Below, one piece after another: positions 1 through 11,035 of a DNA stretch of 64,000 nucleotides. The translations under genes were made by a program, and so were the position numbers. Each line of letters opens with the position of its first letter. Within the stretch, counting starts at the first letter, position 1. Under the pieces are notes generated by a model that worked only from the letters and a program-made list of their open reading frames with translations, did not search any database and was not told the origin of the DNA. The stretch comes from Diphasiastrum complanatum (taxonomy: Eukaryota; Streptophyta; Lycopodiopsida; Lycopodiales; Lycopodiaceae): positions 48,927,290 through 48,991,289 of the forward strand of contig CM055099.1 of the NCBI GenBank assembly GCA_029204225.1. Direction: 5' to 3'.

Positions 1-995
1 TAATGTAAGAGAAACTTGAACTAGCTTATGACTTTTGAGAGTGACATGCTTATAGATTATGAGTCTTTATAGAACAATCAAAGAGCAGATTATGGCCCAT
101 AAAAAGTCATCAAAGAAATTGTAAGAGGATATTACAGCCTCTAAAAAGTTGAAAACGTGGGCCATATAAAGAATTTCAAACATAAAGTATAATGCTAATC
201 ATTGATTAGGAAAGGATTTTTTGGTGACCTTTTCCACCAGTTTCAATGGCCATTTGGTTATGGCTCAGCCTAATGGTCTCACATTAATTTAACGACTTGT
301 TTACCCAATGGAAAGGTCACTAAAAAATTTGTTCCCCAAGCCAAGAGATTGCATGCTCACCACCCTTTTGACTCATTCCTTGTTATCGAGTTGGCCTCAT
401 CATTCCTCTCACTCACCCTACTTTTCTTAGAGTCCATATGTCTAGCCTTGGAAGTTGGAACATTCCAACCTAACTTCAGCATGATCATTTAGGATTTCCT
501 CTAGTCTTGGTGATCCAACTAAGGTAAAAGCTATTCTATATTCAACTAGTTGTTGATATCAAAGCCTTGAAGCCTATTTATACAATTCAAGGGCCCGAAT
601 CTAATGTAGGATTGCAACGTACATGTCAAGGCTAACAATTGTTATAGAGCCAATAATGCCTCAATAAATGTCTAATAATCAGCGAAGGAACCAAAGTCCG
701 AAAGCATATGGCTTGCATCAAGTAGTAGCATGGAGAATCAAGGCCTAAGGAGTTGTCAATAAGATGCATGTAACTCTCCTCCTTAAAAAGGTAGTGTTTA
801 TTGAAAGAAAATGTAGAAGTTGCACAAGAGATGATGCAACGCATATGCATTCACTTAATTCTTTTTCGGCCCCCGTTCATGAGGAAAAGTTGCAAAATGT
901 GTATGCCAAAGAAGCTTTTAGAAAACAAGGCGGGCCTAACACAGCCTAGGGAACCTGTCAGCAGGATAGGGCCCCCAGTTGGGTCCCGATGTGCA

Positions 996-1024
996 GTCGG
1001 CCACATCAGTGCCACGTGGCCGAC
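996..1024. repeat. Short GC-rich inverted repeat
   Basis: GTCGGCCAC is followed after a short loop by its reverse complement GTGGCCGAC. It sits in a locally GC-rich patch. No function can be assigned. Confidence 0.6.
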
Positions 1025-1843
1025 ACTTGGCAGTTGCATGCTACCAGTCCTCACATTGGGCTAGGAGGGGCTTACTCTATATCAGGGAGTAGGCAAGGTT
1101 GGGTGGATCAGTTAGTGTTTGCCTTACTGTGGTGTTAGGATCTATTACAATTACCTACAGTAGAGTCCGAGGTATCTACACAAGGTTGACTTACGAAGCA
1201 CGTGTCCCTCTATCATTTCATGAAGTAACTACACATTTACTTGAGGCATAGCCATTAAGGCTTGAACTTTTGACATGTATATTTTTGAGACATATTTTTT
1301 ATTTAGTACTTGCATATCTATGCTATTTTACTTTTTGACATTAGCATTTCCCATACATCGTCACTAGGGACATTGTTCAAGAAGCAGGGACTGTTATAGG
1401 CCATTCGTGGCCTCCACAACAAACACTGGGTCTTAGGGACTCCAACTACTATTGATTGTATGCATGATTAGGTCTATTGTGCCCTGTTCGCAATGGGATT
1501 AAATAAATAACCTAGTGACTTAGCATTTGATTAAGTTTGGTCAGTCTTATCGAGGTCCTGACCTTAATCGATTGGACCTCCTAGCCAGCTATTGATAGGC
1601 CTATGGCCTCTTCATTTGACAAACCGGTTGCTTGGGGAGTGATTTTTAGCTTGACTTAGATTTATTTACACTTGGCTTCACATAAGTTGTAATCATGATA
1701 TTCCTTATGGGGAGTGTTATTCTTTGTAGTATCATTGTCAATGTTGTATGAGTTGCCTTGCATGTGAGTCCTTCAAACACAAAGAACTCCAACCCAAGTG
1801 TCTAGAGGTCACCAGATAATAGCAGCAGGAAGCCATAGAGTCT

Positions 1844-1896
1844 AGGCTAATTGTAGCCACGCATACAATACATGTATGCGTAGCTACAATTAGCCT
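1844..1896. repeat. 53-bp hairpin
   Basis: The left arm AGGCTAATTGTAGC pairs with the right arm GCTACAATTAGCCT, and the inner parts ACGCATACA and TGTATGCGT also pair. This gives a stem of about 24 bp with one small irregularity and a 5-base loop. It could be a foldback transposon remnant or a small-RNA precursor; nothing in the flanks decides. Confidence 0.75.
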
Positions 1897-2190
1897 GGAA
1901 ATCAGCTCCAAATATATGTCTAGAATAGATGCCAATAATGCAAAAAGCACACCTCTAAGATAGAGACTTACATGTCGTGGAAATGGCTCCAGATACATGT
2001 AAAGAGCTGATAATAGCCATTTCCTGCACCCAGAAAGGTCATGGTAATGAAGAGCCTAGTTTAGTGCTATTAAAACAATGAGATGTATAAGAACACCATA
2101 AAAACGACACGTAACTTTACTTGAGTTGCATATGCCTTACAAATTGATTTTCGGTGCAGATTTTATATACAGTGTCACTACTTTGGATAA

Positions 2191-2292
2191 CAATTATGTA
2201 TGTATCTCATCAAAATAATCTTGTGGCTCCTATGACATTCTCAATTATGTATGTATCTCATCAAAATAATCTTGTGGCTCCTATGACATTCT
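2191..2292. repeat. Tandem duplication, 2 x 51 bp
   Basis: Two adjacent copies of a 51-bp unit starting CAATTATGTATG (2191-2241 and 2242-2292) look identical by eye. This suggests a recent slippage or unequal-exchange event. Confidence 0.9.
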
Positions 2293-4036
2293 GAATAGTA
2301 GCAAGACTAAAGACTAAAGACTAATGAAATGACTACATGAGTACTAAGGTGTTTGATTGTCAGCTGCAAGCATCGGATGCAGACCTTCAATCCTCAAGTA
2401 GTTGTGAGGTCTGAGCTGCGCTTGTCAACCTCTTTAGTAAGAATATCTCCCATGACCAAGCCTATGTACCTCATCTAAATACGTTGGTCATGCCTTAGAG
2501 TCTTGCATCAAGTCAATCCAAACTTCCATTAAGACAAGGCAACAACTTATCATGCTATCCTGAATTTCATCCATCCGACTATGAGCTCTAGTCAAAATTT
2601 TGTTATATCCATAGGATGATCTGCCATCTTTTAGGTGAAAATTTGTAACCTGAAGTAAACAAATCTGATCAATGAGCTGTAATAATCTCACATCAAGGAA
2701 TATGAAGATCTACTCAAAACCTGAACAAAGTCTGGCAGAGCATGAACAAAATTTCCCTTTTTCTGAACAAAAATTGACTTTTTAATATCTCAACCTCTAG
2801 AAGATCAAAATGCCTTGTAAATGAATCTTAAAGGAGTATGTTGGATCTTGAAAACCATATGATCGTAGAGAACATATAGGTCCAATGAGACTTTCAACAG
2901 AGAACCTCATACCAATGAATATAGAATTACCCCTTTTGATCAGAAATTGGACATGGTGATAACTTCACATTTACAGCTGCAGATGAAGTGCCATAAAGTG
3001 TTCTAGAGTTATGTGGCTATTGCAAAAAGCAAGATATGCTTATGCGATATCTTTGGTCAAAATTTATTATGTGAGCAGCAATTGATTCATAGGATCTCCC
3101 CCTTAGCATATCCTTCTACAGTTTTTTCCTCCACTGGAGGCATAACTTCTCATAATTTGTGAATATAGCTGCTAGCTGCGCTCGTTCAAACACTTATAGC
3201 AGCTGGGACTCGTGCTAAGAAAAACCACGTGCCTCTTAGAATGTAAAAGAGTAATTACTTTTTTTTTTGTTCAAAAACAACCGATGGGCCTGTTTTAACC
3301 AACAAGTACTACAGAAAGGCATTTGAGAAACGTAGAAAAGTTATGTAGATTCTTCAAATTCTTTCCTGTAACATTGTTTAGAAGCTTGGTGTTTCACTCA
3401 ATTGATTCCAGTGGGAAAGCCTTTGTTCAATTCCATGGATTTCGTTTCTCTTTTTCCAAGTGACCATTAAGTTATGCAACTTCAAAAAGCCACAATACAT
3501 GTCTGTCCCCATCCTTGCCATCCAAGGATACTCCACATTCAAAAGCCCCCTCGCTTGAAAAAACACAACAATACTAACTAGATTAACGAGGATGTTACAG
3601 GACCAGTTTTAGACAGATATGGATGGCATCCCTACATGATCATAATGAGACCAGGTCCCTACCACATTTTTCTTCCTTACAGTTTGACAAGCTTGCAGTT
3701 TCGCTCCACATAAGACCTTCAGATTTTTCCAGGTTGATGTTCTTTTATTTTCTTCGGAAACAACAGTTACAGTAGAGTTCAGAAAAGTTCATATGGATTG
3801 CATGTTGACACAAGGATAAGTTTCTAGCTCATACAGCTTATCAATCTCAACTTGATCTCACAAGTTAAACAGCTTTATTTCCTCTATGTTATAGAGCTTG
3901 GTCAATGAAAGGTCCAATTCAAGTGCATGCCATTTATAAGATGTAGAAGTTCATCTCAGGGAAAAATCAGATCACTGACAATGAATAACAACTTATGGTT
4001 GCACTATCTGTGCGGTGGCTCCTTGTTGTTTTTCAG

Positions 4037-4318
4037 GCCTGGAAACTATATAAAGAAACAAGGCTAGCAGATCTAGTTGATCCAAATTTAGGAAAGGACT
4101 ACTCAGAGGATGAAATTTTCAGATTGATCCATGTAGCACTACTATGCACCCAGTCATCACCTGCAACTCGACCTTCGATGATCCAGGTGCTTGCGATGAT
4201 CAATGGAGATGATGACATCACTGTTTTTCCTTCTCGTCCTGGAATCCTTCACAAACTTTTAGAATCATTAGAGGAAGGGCCTTCCACACATCAAATAAAG
4301 ACAAATGCAGAGGACTAA
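4037..4318 (+). CDS. Receptor-like kinase, last exon (partial)
   Basis: The exon encodes the C-terminal end of a plant receptor-like protein kinase: AWKLYKETRLADLVDPNL, then LIHVALLCTQSSPATRPSM, then a short tail ending NAED and a stop. The ALLCTQ...RPSM block is kinase subdomain XI, with the usual arginine. A splice acceptor (TTGTTGTTTTTCAG) directly precedes GCCTGG, which matches the family's habit of an intron just before the WKLY segment. I therefore start at 4037 rather than at the in-frame ATG at 3995. About 93 residues are present. The catalytic core (VAIK, HRD, DFG) is missing and was not found upstream. The piece is either the last exon of a gene with a long intron reaching beyond the window or an isolated fragment. 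The tail looks most like the cysteine-rich or SD-type kinases; the subfamily is uncertain. Confidence 0.75.
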   Translation, partial: AWKLYKETRLADLVDPNLGKDYSEDEIFRLIHVALLCTQSSPATRPSMIQVLAMINGDDDITVFPSRPGILHKLLESLEEGPSTHQIKTNAED

Positions 4319-5312
4319 CTTGCTTCTTTTACTTGATGCCGTGATACTTCAAGTATTCGTTCTTGAAGTAAGTGAAGGTGCAACAGAATGTTAATAAAAT
4401 TAGAAAAGAGCTTACCATTAAAATGTCATTTATTTCTAGTAATAAATCCATCTTGAACACTCAGAACGAAGCTTATGAGCAGGACAAAACGTTGAGCATA
4501 TATCAGGCCATAGAATGACAAATATATTTTTTCTGATCTGAAACATTCTCAGAAAAGAATATTTCAATTTTTCTGAAGTTAGGAAAACTCGTGTTGGATC
4601 TAAAGCTCAAAGCTGTTGGTTCGGTGGAAGACTAGCTTCGGGAATATGCTCAATCAAGCAAAAGGCATCTGCAATTCTATAAGCAAACCAGGAGACGAAA
4701 TGTTCTTTTACATGCTGAAAACCATTTTTGGAGCATGTTGCTGCCACGCTATCTGCTACAGGATCCAGCTGCCTTCTTCAGACAATTTCACAACAGGAGT
4801 TCTCTATAATTGTTACAAATTTTCCCTCAAACTTAGTGTCAAGCCAATACCCAGTATCAAACAGTAGAAAGGTTAATGACATACCAGAGTGATCAGGCTT
4901 CAAATTTAAAGAGCAGAACATGATTCTGAACATACATACTTCTTACTAACTAGAAATTTCAAAGCAAAACAGATGTGCATTTGTGGGCTGATTTTATTTG
5001 TTACAGCAATTTTGAGGCAATGTAAAATTTAGATACATTGATGGTTGATAGATAGACTGCACAATGAGCTCTCCCAAATGGATCATGGCAGGAAGAATTA
5101 GCTCTAAGATCCATCTTTTGTGTATGTGTCCTGACATTTTAACCATTCCATCAATCCTGCATAATTTATATGTAATGGATAGTTTGGGCTTTTTCTGCCC
5201 ATGTTTTAGACTCCTTGGAAAGCACAATGGCCAGCACTCCTGCTGCTACCTGGCCTTTTCCTTTTTTCCAAATGCAAATATTGTTTTACTAATGGTCATG
5301 TGAAAAAACTAC
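4319..5312. other. No gene recognised
   Basis: The first few hundred bases may be the kinase 3' untranslated region (AATAAA-like strings near 4395 and 4440). Otherwise only short open frames without motifs are seen. Confidence 0.4.
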
Positions 5313-5454
5313 ACAATGGAAGGATCTCAGGCATATGACATTCTGCTTATTGGTAAGGATCACACGCTCGGCCTTGAGAGGGCCGAGAGCCTCTGATTAC
5401 TTACCAAGTAGAATGGCGTACTAGGAAATGTCATCTACATGGCTCCTTCCATAA
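5313..5454. repeat. Long imperfect foldback (about 140 bp)
   Basis: Outer arms ACAATGGAAGG and CCTTCCATAAT pair, then ATGACATT with AATGTCAT, then CATTCTGC-TTATTGGTAAG with CTTACCAAGTAGAATG, and finally a perfect core CTCGGCC / GGCCGAG around TTGAGAG. The nested pairing over about 140 nt is what a foldback MITE or a microRNA precursor would show. No TA or other target duplication was confirmed. Confidence 0.6.
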
Positions 5455-5458
5455 TAGG

Positions 5459-6420
5459 TAATGCCAAGTGCTCAGGTTTCCTTTGTATTTTGGAGGCACC
5501 TCCCCTCAAACAATATTCATGTGAATTTTAGAGCTAGAATTTTAGGTGATCATTCTTCTCATAATCAGCCAATCAAATGTTGACACATAGCACGTAAGTT
5601 TTCGAGTGGAATGTGAATGTGGAAAGCCAATGATCTATGTGGCAGCTTGTCATTGGCTGTCCACAAGCACATTCCACCAAACAACAAAACAGTGGCATTA
5701 CGTAAGGGAAGGCCCTCTTCCTCTCGGGCATTCCGCATGCTCGGGCACACAGCCTCGGGCAGTGCCCCCCCCCCCCCCCCCCCCAACGGTATAGCGATCT
5801 CAATCTCACTGATGACATTAAGGTATAAATGTTTTCACATTTTGTGAAATTTTTTATTTTTCTATGTTTTTTACAAATTTTTTTGAGACAAGATGTGCTT
5901 GTGAATAGCCAATGATGGGCTGCCACATAGCACATGCACAATTTGATTGGTTGCCACATAACGCATTTACATTTCGGCAAAATGTGCATGTGCTATGTGG
6001 CAACCTGTCATTGGCTATCCACATGCACATTCCATCAAAATTTTGATGTGCTCGGTGCCAAATCTTTTATTGGCTGTCTACTTGAGAATTGTGATAAGAA
6101 GGCTGACAAAAAAATTTGGTTCTAAAGTTACATGACCATTCTGTTTCTAGAGGTGCCTTTAGAATACTTAATGCTAGGTGCTCAGGTTTGCTTTGTATTT
6201 TGAAAGCACTTCCAAGAGTGGAATATGCATTCAACTTTCTCTTTTCTCTGGAATCTAACATTATCTCTCTAGAATGTGCATTCTCTCTCTACCTGATGCA
6301 TGTTCTCTCTCCGGAATGTGTGTTCTCTCTCCACCTTCTCACTTTGCATTACGTCGTGGAAGGCTTGTGGGCCTCGGGCCTTCCGTGCACGTCGGGGCCC
6401 TGCCATACAAAGAAAAGTTG
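5459..6420. repeat. Complex direct and inverted repeat cluster
   Basis: A motif built around TGTGGCA-n-TGTCATTGGCTGTCCACA and CACATTCCACCAAA recurs at about 5590-5635 (minus), 5636-5683 (plus), 5887-5935 (minus), 5936-5970 (partial, minus) and 5990-6045 (plus). A second block, TAATGC-n-GTGCTCAGGTTT-n-CTTTGTATTTTG, begins at 5459 and again at 6169 as a direct repeat and leads each time into a GC-rich patch (5710-5765, 6350-6410). A run of 20 C lies at 5765-5784. This looks like nested copies of a small transposon. Open frames here are byproducts. Confidence 0.6.
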
Positions 6421-7961
6421 AAGAACTTTTGAAACTTCAGAGAAAATTGATTGCATTAAGCATTAGTTATTTAATAAGGGAAGAGTGATAAGTAAGAATA
6501 GTAATTTGTTGAAGTGAAAAAGTCTTTTATAAATTATGAAGTGTTAGAAAGAAATTAAACCATCCAAATTTGTAAAAGGCTTTATGAAGCTCGATTTTAT
6601 ATAAGACTTATAATGTTTATTTATTTGGACATCATTTTCCTAGCAAGAACACAACATGCATGGTCTTTCATAAAGGAGTGAATTTGAAGAGGATGGAGAA
6701 CTTACCCATCAAATTTGCATGTTGGTCTCTTGAAAGGAGTTAAGTAATCTCGAGTCTTTGAGAATAGATAGGGTACTATAGGCATGGTAGGTTCAGGAAA
6801 AAGTTTTGAACATGAGAGTTTGGATTTTGGGGAAAGAAGTTAGAAGAGATTGTAATATGGAAACCAATGACATGGTTGTCAAAATTTCATAGAAATGAGA
6901 TTATTTAGAAAAAAGTAATGAAGCTCTTTGGTTTCCTAAAGGAATTCTTATATTTGCTTTATGAAGAGATTTGAAGGACCATGTAACTCCTTTTTGAGAC
7001 ATGTAAGATAATAATTATCATGAACATTTTGAAGGAAGTAATTTCTAAAAGACTCAAAAGTAGTATTGAAAGTTGTTTATCAAGTTTAAAGGGATTTTTT
7101 TGAAAACATGCTTGAAAAGAATTAGAAGAGATTTAAGTATGGAAATTATTCCTAGAAGTTCAAATAATGAATAAAGTGAAGTTGTTTTATAAAAAAAATT
7201 GTATTAGCTTTAGGAAAATATTTTTAGTAAGCATGTATTGAAGTTTGTAGAGTCGTAAGGAAATCCTAAATTTAAATGAAGTTGAAATGATTTTTAGACA
7301 TGTTTAAAGAAGATTATGAGGAAAACCAATAAATTTATTGATGGATAAAGGATACCTTTAAGTTTTGGAAACAAGTGTATAACATGTAAGAGAATAAGTC
7401 AACAATATTCATCTTTGCATGCCTAAAAAAATTATTCTTCCTACTCTTTAAACATTGTATACAAGTGAGGTAGAAATACATAAAAACTCACATGCAAAAT
7501 GCTATATATATTGTTAGAAAAAGATAGTAGTTAGTAGTAGTTCCGGGTTGCTTATCCTTGCTTTGCCATTCTCGCTTTAGCTTACAAAGACTCAAACTAA
7601 CAATCTTTAGCCTCCACAGCAAGGGTGAATACAATCACGTGAAACAAGAAGATAAGAAACACCAGCCCAAAAGATGGCTTGCCTATGGAACATTTGAATA
7701 CTATCCAAGAATGTTGAGAAATTCTCTCTTTAGCTCTCCCTGCAGAAGCACTAAAATTTTAATAGCTCTCCAATCAGCCGAAAGCCTTCCTTGCCTGCCC
7801 ATCACCATATTTCAATCCGCTTATCCATCTCCTTCCAAAACAAATACAACTTGAGATTGAGGAAATTATGTTAAGCATGACTGTCACTTCCAAGAAATGA
7901 ATCACCTCTTGTTTCTCTCAATCTGGGTTTACAAAAGAAAACTCTCCAAAAGAGCAGCCAA

Positions 7962-7963
<2 letters not shown>
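6421..7963. other. AT-rich stretch, nothing recognised
   Basis: No motif-bearing frame, LTR end or primer-binding site was seen. It is A- and T-rich noncoding sequence by appearance. Confidence 0.4.

Positions 7964-8024
<61 letters not shown>
7964..8024. repeat. (AG)n microsatellite
   Basis: About 30 uninterrupted AG units. The poly-LS reading on the minus strand is an artefact of this array. Confidence 0.97.
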
Positions 8025-8029
<5 letters not shown>

Positions 8030-8204
8030 TGTAAGTTTGCGAGTAAATTTTTTGTGAGTTTCTTTTCTGCCATCATCCAACAAAAAGATAGCACATGGTG
8101 TACCACCCTTTTTATGCTACTACTTCAATGTTTATTATTAAGAATGTGGTACATAGTTAAAGATCCCACTAAGTAAAAAAAATTTCAAATTAATTTTTTT
8201 TTTG

Positions 8205-8385
8205 CAGCACGTCGGAAAAAAAAACAATTTGTTTTTTTTTGTTGGCTGTACAAAAATTTTCTCATTTCATATAGCACGCCGGCGTGCTATCTTGTTGGCT
8301 GCAAAAAATATTTCTCATTTCATAGAACATGCCGGCGTGCTATCTTTAAAGGCTAAATTTTTTTTTTTCAGCCAAACCCTGCATA
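8205..8385. repeat. Paired GCCGGC palindromes between poly-T tracts
   Basis: The perfect 20-bp palindrome ATAGCACGCCGGCGTGCTAT lies at 8271-8290. A second, imperfect copy centred on GCCGGC at 8331-8336 follows. Each is preceded by TTCTCATTTCATA and by GTTGGCTG, so a unit of about 55 bp is repeated. The flanks are T-rich (TTTTTTTTTTTCAGCC). It resembles a small nonautonomous element. Confidence 0.6.
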
Positions 8386-8524
8386 GGTACCTTATAGACG
8401 AAAACCAATATGGTGGCCACACTGTCGGGCTACGCATCCTGCTGATGCTTGTCCTTCATATCAGCCTATCCTAGCATATATAGTCCAACGATATGAAGAA
8501 CAACCATCACAATCTGGACATTCT

Positions 8525-8779
8525 TTGCATTATCATGAATACCCACCAGAAAATCTAGAACCATTAGCCATACAAGATGGTTATGCCGTTATACAAGGGC
8601 CATTGAACAACAGATGTTTCATCTATGGTGAAACCGACCATTTCATGGTTGATTGCCCAATCAAGACCAAGTACCACGCCAAGTGTCCCGACTATGTCAG
8701 AAAACACAGTTTCAAAGACTGTCCAAGACAACCCAACAAGATCCTACCTACCCGACACGTTAGTTATGACTCCCGATAG
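8525..8779 (+). pseudogene. Gypsy gag fragment with altered zinc knuckle
   Basis: The frame reads NGYAVIQGPL-like sequence and then CFIYGETDHFMVDCP, a retroviral-type zinc knuckle in which tyrosine stands where the second cysteine (CX2C) is expected. A cysteine-rich tail (KCPDYVRKHSFKDCP) follows. The same arrangement occurs in the gypsy element near 51.0 kb, which identifies this as a piece of that family's gag. No capsid, protease or pol is joined to it. Homology seems to begin near 8400 and fades after about 8860. Confidence 0.6.
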
Positions 8780-8869
8780 GATCCTCACAACATCACAACA
8801 CGAGCACCATAGCACCCAACAGTTAAACATGCTGCTCACTCGATAAGTTTCTTACAAACTTCTACATTA

Positions 8870-10520
8870 CCACGCAATTCACCAGCTTCATAATGCAAAA
8901 GACATTGATATGACATGAGTCCTTGTAGGAGACAAGCAACATCGATATTCCGTCATGTGCTACAATGTCCAACCAAGAGCAACCTCCATAGCGAATTGAC
9001 AGTTTTTCTCCCCTTCTACAACCTCAATTTTTTTTGTCTTTCCACATGTTGATAAGATTTCCAATGTGCCAATATACAATAAATCTAAGATTTGGAAATC
9101 CAGATAGAGATTTGGTTCTGAATCTCTTGCTCAGAAAGGTACTCAAGACATAGTTCCTCACCCATACCTGCATCTCACACTATATCTTACAACTTCTGCT
9201 ATCAATGATGGTAGATTTCAACCCTGTCTTGTTTTGACAAGGGCATGTCAGAGTAAGTCTCACTACTCTACAAAACCAATGGCACATTGCAATTGTCAAG
9301 GTGAATTATACATGTTGACGAATGACTTTTTGTTTGACAAGTGCTCTACGGCTTTTACTCTTTGTAGCATTGGTATCTTCCTTGTTTATTTTTTATAATT
9401 TTGTGATTTGGTAATTTCTTCTAATTAAATATCTTATTCTAAATTTGTTTTTAGTTCATCAAGAATAGCCATTGAACAAGAGACATCATGTAGCGTATCT
9501 CAAGAATAACTGGCCATTCCTCTATCAATCTTCAAATCACCTTATATAGAGTTTTGGCCTTGAGTGAATGCATTCATGATCTTGCCCTTCCCTCTTTTGT
9601 GTGTGGTTGTAGATTGTAGAGTGGATTAGATTTGCTGTTTTTCTGGAGTGGATTAGCTTTATTTTCTTGTTTGTGGATTAATGTGGGAATCATCATTCAA
9701 GTGAACTAAATAGGCTAGAAATGTGGTGAAGATCCTACATATTCTTGACATTCTAGTTCTTGATGTTCTTGGGATGTCCAAGAATCAAAAGATTGGTTGC
9801 TTTCTTGATTCTTGGACTTCTAAAGTGCTGTAGATTAATTCTTGTTTTAGCTTTGTGGATTAATGCAAGTGTAGCTCAGTTTTAGTAAAGTGGAGGATCT
9901 GATTCAGTTTGTTTTTAGAGTAGATAGCTGTAGAATCTATTGAATATTCATCTGGGCTGCATTGTGATCTGTAAATGAATGTTCGTGGCTTGCATCTCTG
10001 TTTGAATGTGAGTGTTTTCAAGAGAGAATGACCCTGAGTTGTCCTCTGACAGGCAGGACAAAATTACTACAACGTCAATCCGTCCATTCTGTCCAGTTTG
10101 GGCATTCCAATATCAAGAACACATCTAATGAATGCCATGAAGCCTAGTAACAGGCAGAAACAGTTTTGAAGAAGAAGCAAAGAAGAAACCAACAGATTCT
10201 CTCTGGAGCACGGGATCTATCAACAACATTTAAGTTGTGACTATTCTTAGCATAAACAATCCATTAGACTGTTTTAGCATTTAGTAGCCCATTGTAGCGG
10301 GAGAGCTGTTCCGCAAATATTCTTGCTCTCTTCTCTGCTCGCGTTCTCTATAAGATGTTGAAATATGAATAGCTATTTATACGAAGCAATTAGGTCATCA
10401 AATGCGGCTGCCAAAAGCTGATTGCTAATAAGTGATGACAATTGGCTGTAAACAGTCTGTCTGCATAAATAAACATAACTATCACTCTACATAAATGAAC
10501 GTAAACTGTTATTAGGAAAA
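8870..10520. other. No gene recognised
   Basis: Only short frames without motifs are present. T-rich and repetitive wording (GTGGATTAGnTTT near 9.62-9.85 kb) suggests old repeat DNA, but no terminal repeat or primer-binding site was found. Confidence 0.4.
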
Positions 10521-10771
10521 GCGATAGTGTCGCAAAAAAAACGACAGTGTCGGCTTTCTATGAGAAATGCGACAGTGTCGCAAAATCTCATTTTCTTAAT
10601 ATTTCGGGTAGCCTCACACTTTGCCAAAGTCATTTACTTAACATTTGAGGCACTTTGAAGAATGCAAAAAATGTGACTCTGCATTTTTACTGACACTGTA
10701 TTTTTACTTGCAATTTTTGACAATGTCGCTTTAAGAGAAAATTGACTATAGCAAAAAGGCGATAGTGTCGG
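10521..10771. repeat. Cluster of CGACAGTGTCG-type palindromes
   Basis: GCGATAGTGTCGC (10521), CGACAGTGTCGG (10542), GCGACAGTGTCGC (10569), GACAATGTCGC (10719) and GCGATAGTGTCGG (10759) are near-palindromic and often followed by an A run. A related string, GACGATAGTGTC, occurs near 60.88 kb. It reads like a degenerate interspersed array; the function is unknown. Confidence 0.65.
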
Positions 10772-11035
10772 GTTTTGTAGTGAGAGAAAATTCTTGACAC
10801 TGTTATCAAACTCCGTGTATTTCTGCAGACTATGTAAAAATAATTGTAATTTTGCAGACTGTGTACAACATGGGAAAATCCACATAACTAGATAAACAGT
10901 TGAATGAAGATTAAAAACCGATTAGCTGATTAGTAGGAAGGAGAATAATGCAACAATTAGCAATAACACAAGCATCTAATTTGAGCAATTTCCCTTGTCT
11001 TTTACCTTTTGCAATCAAGATATCCTTTCTTTTGA

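Larger units (their letters stand above)
1..4036. other. No gene recognised; short repeats only
   Basis: No coding exon could be recognised on either strand. Open frames are short and show no known motif. The stretch holds a GC-rich hairpin near 1.0 kb, a 53-bp hairpin at 1844-1896 and a 51-bp tandem duplication at 2191-2292, listed separately. Upstream exons of the kinase fragment that starts at 4037 were looked for here (glycine loop, HRD, DFG) and not found. Confidence 0.5.

Noticed and set aside
5765-5784. Poly-C tract as a quadruplex or regulatory signal
   Set aside because: A homopolymer alone is not evidence; it may also be a sequencing weak spot.
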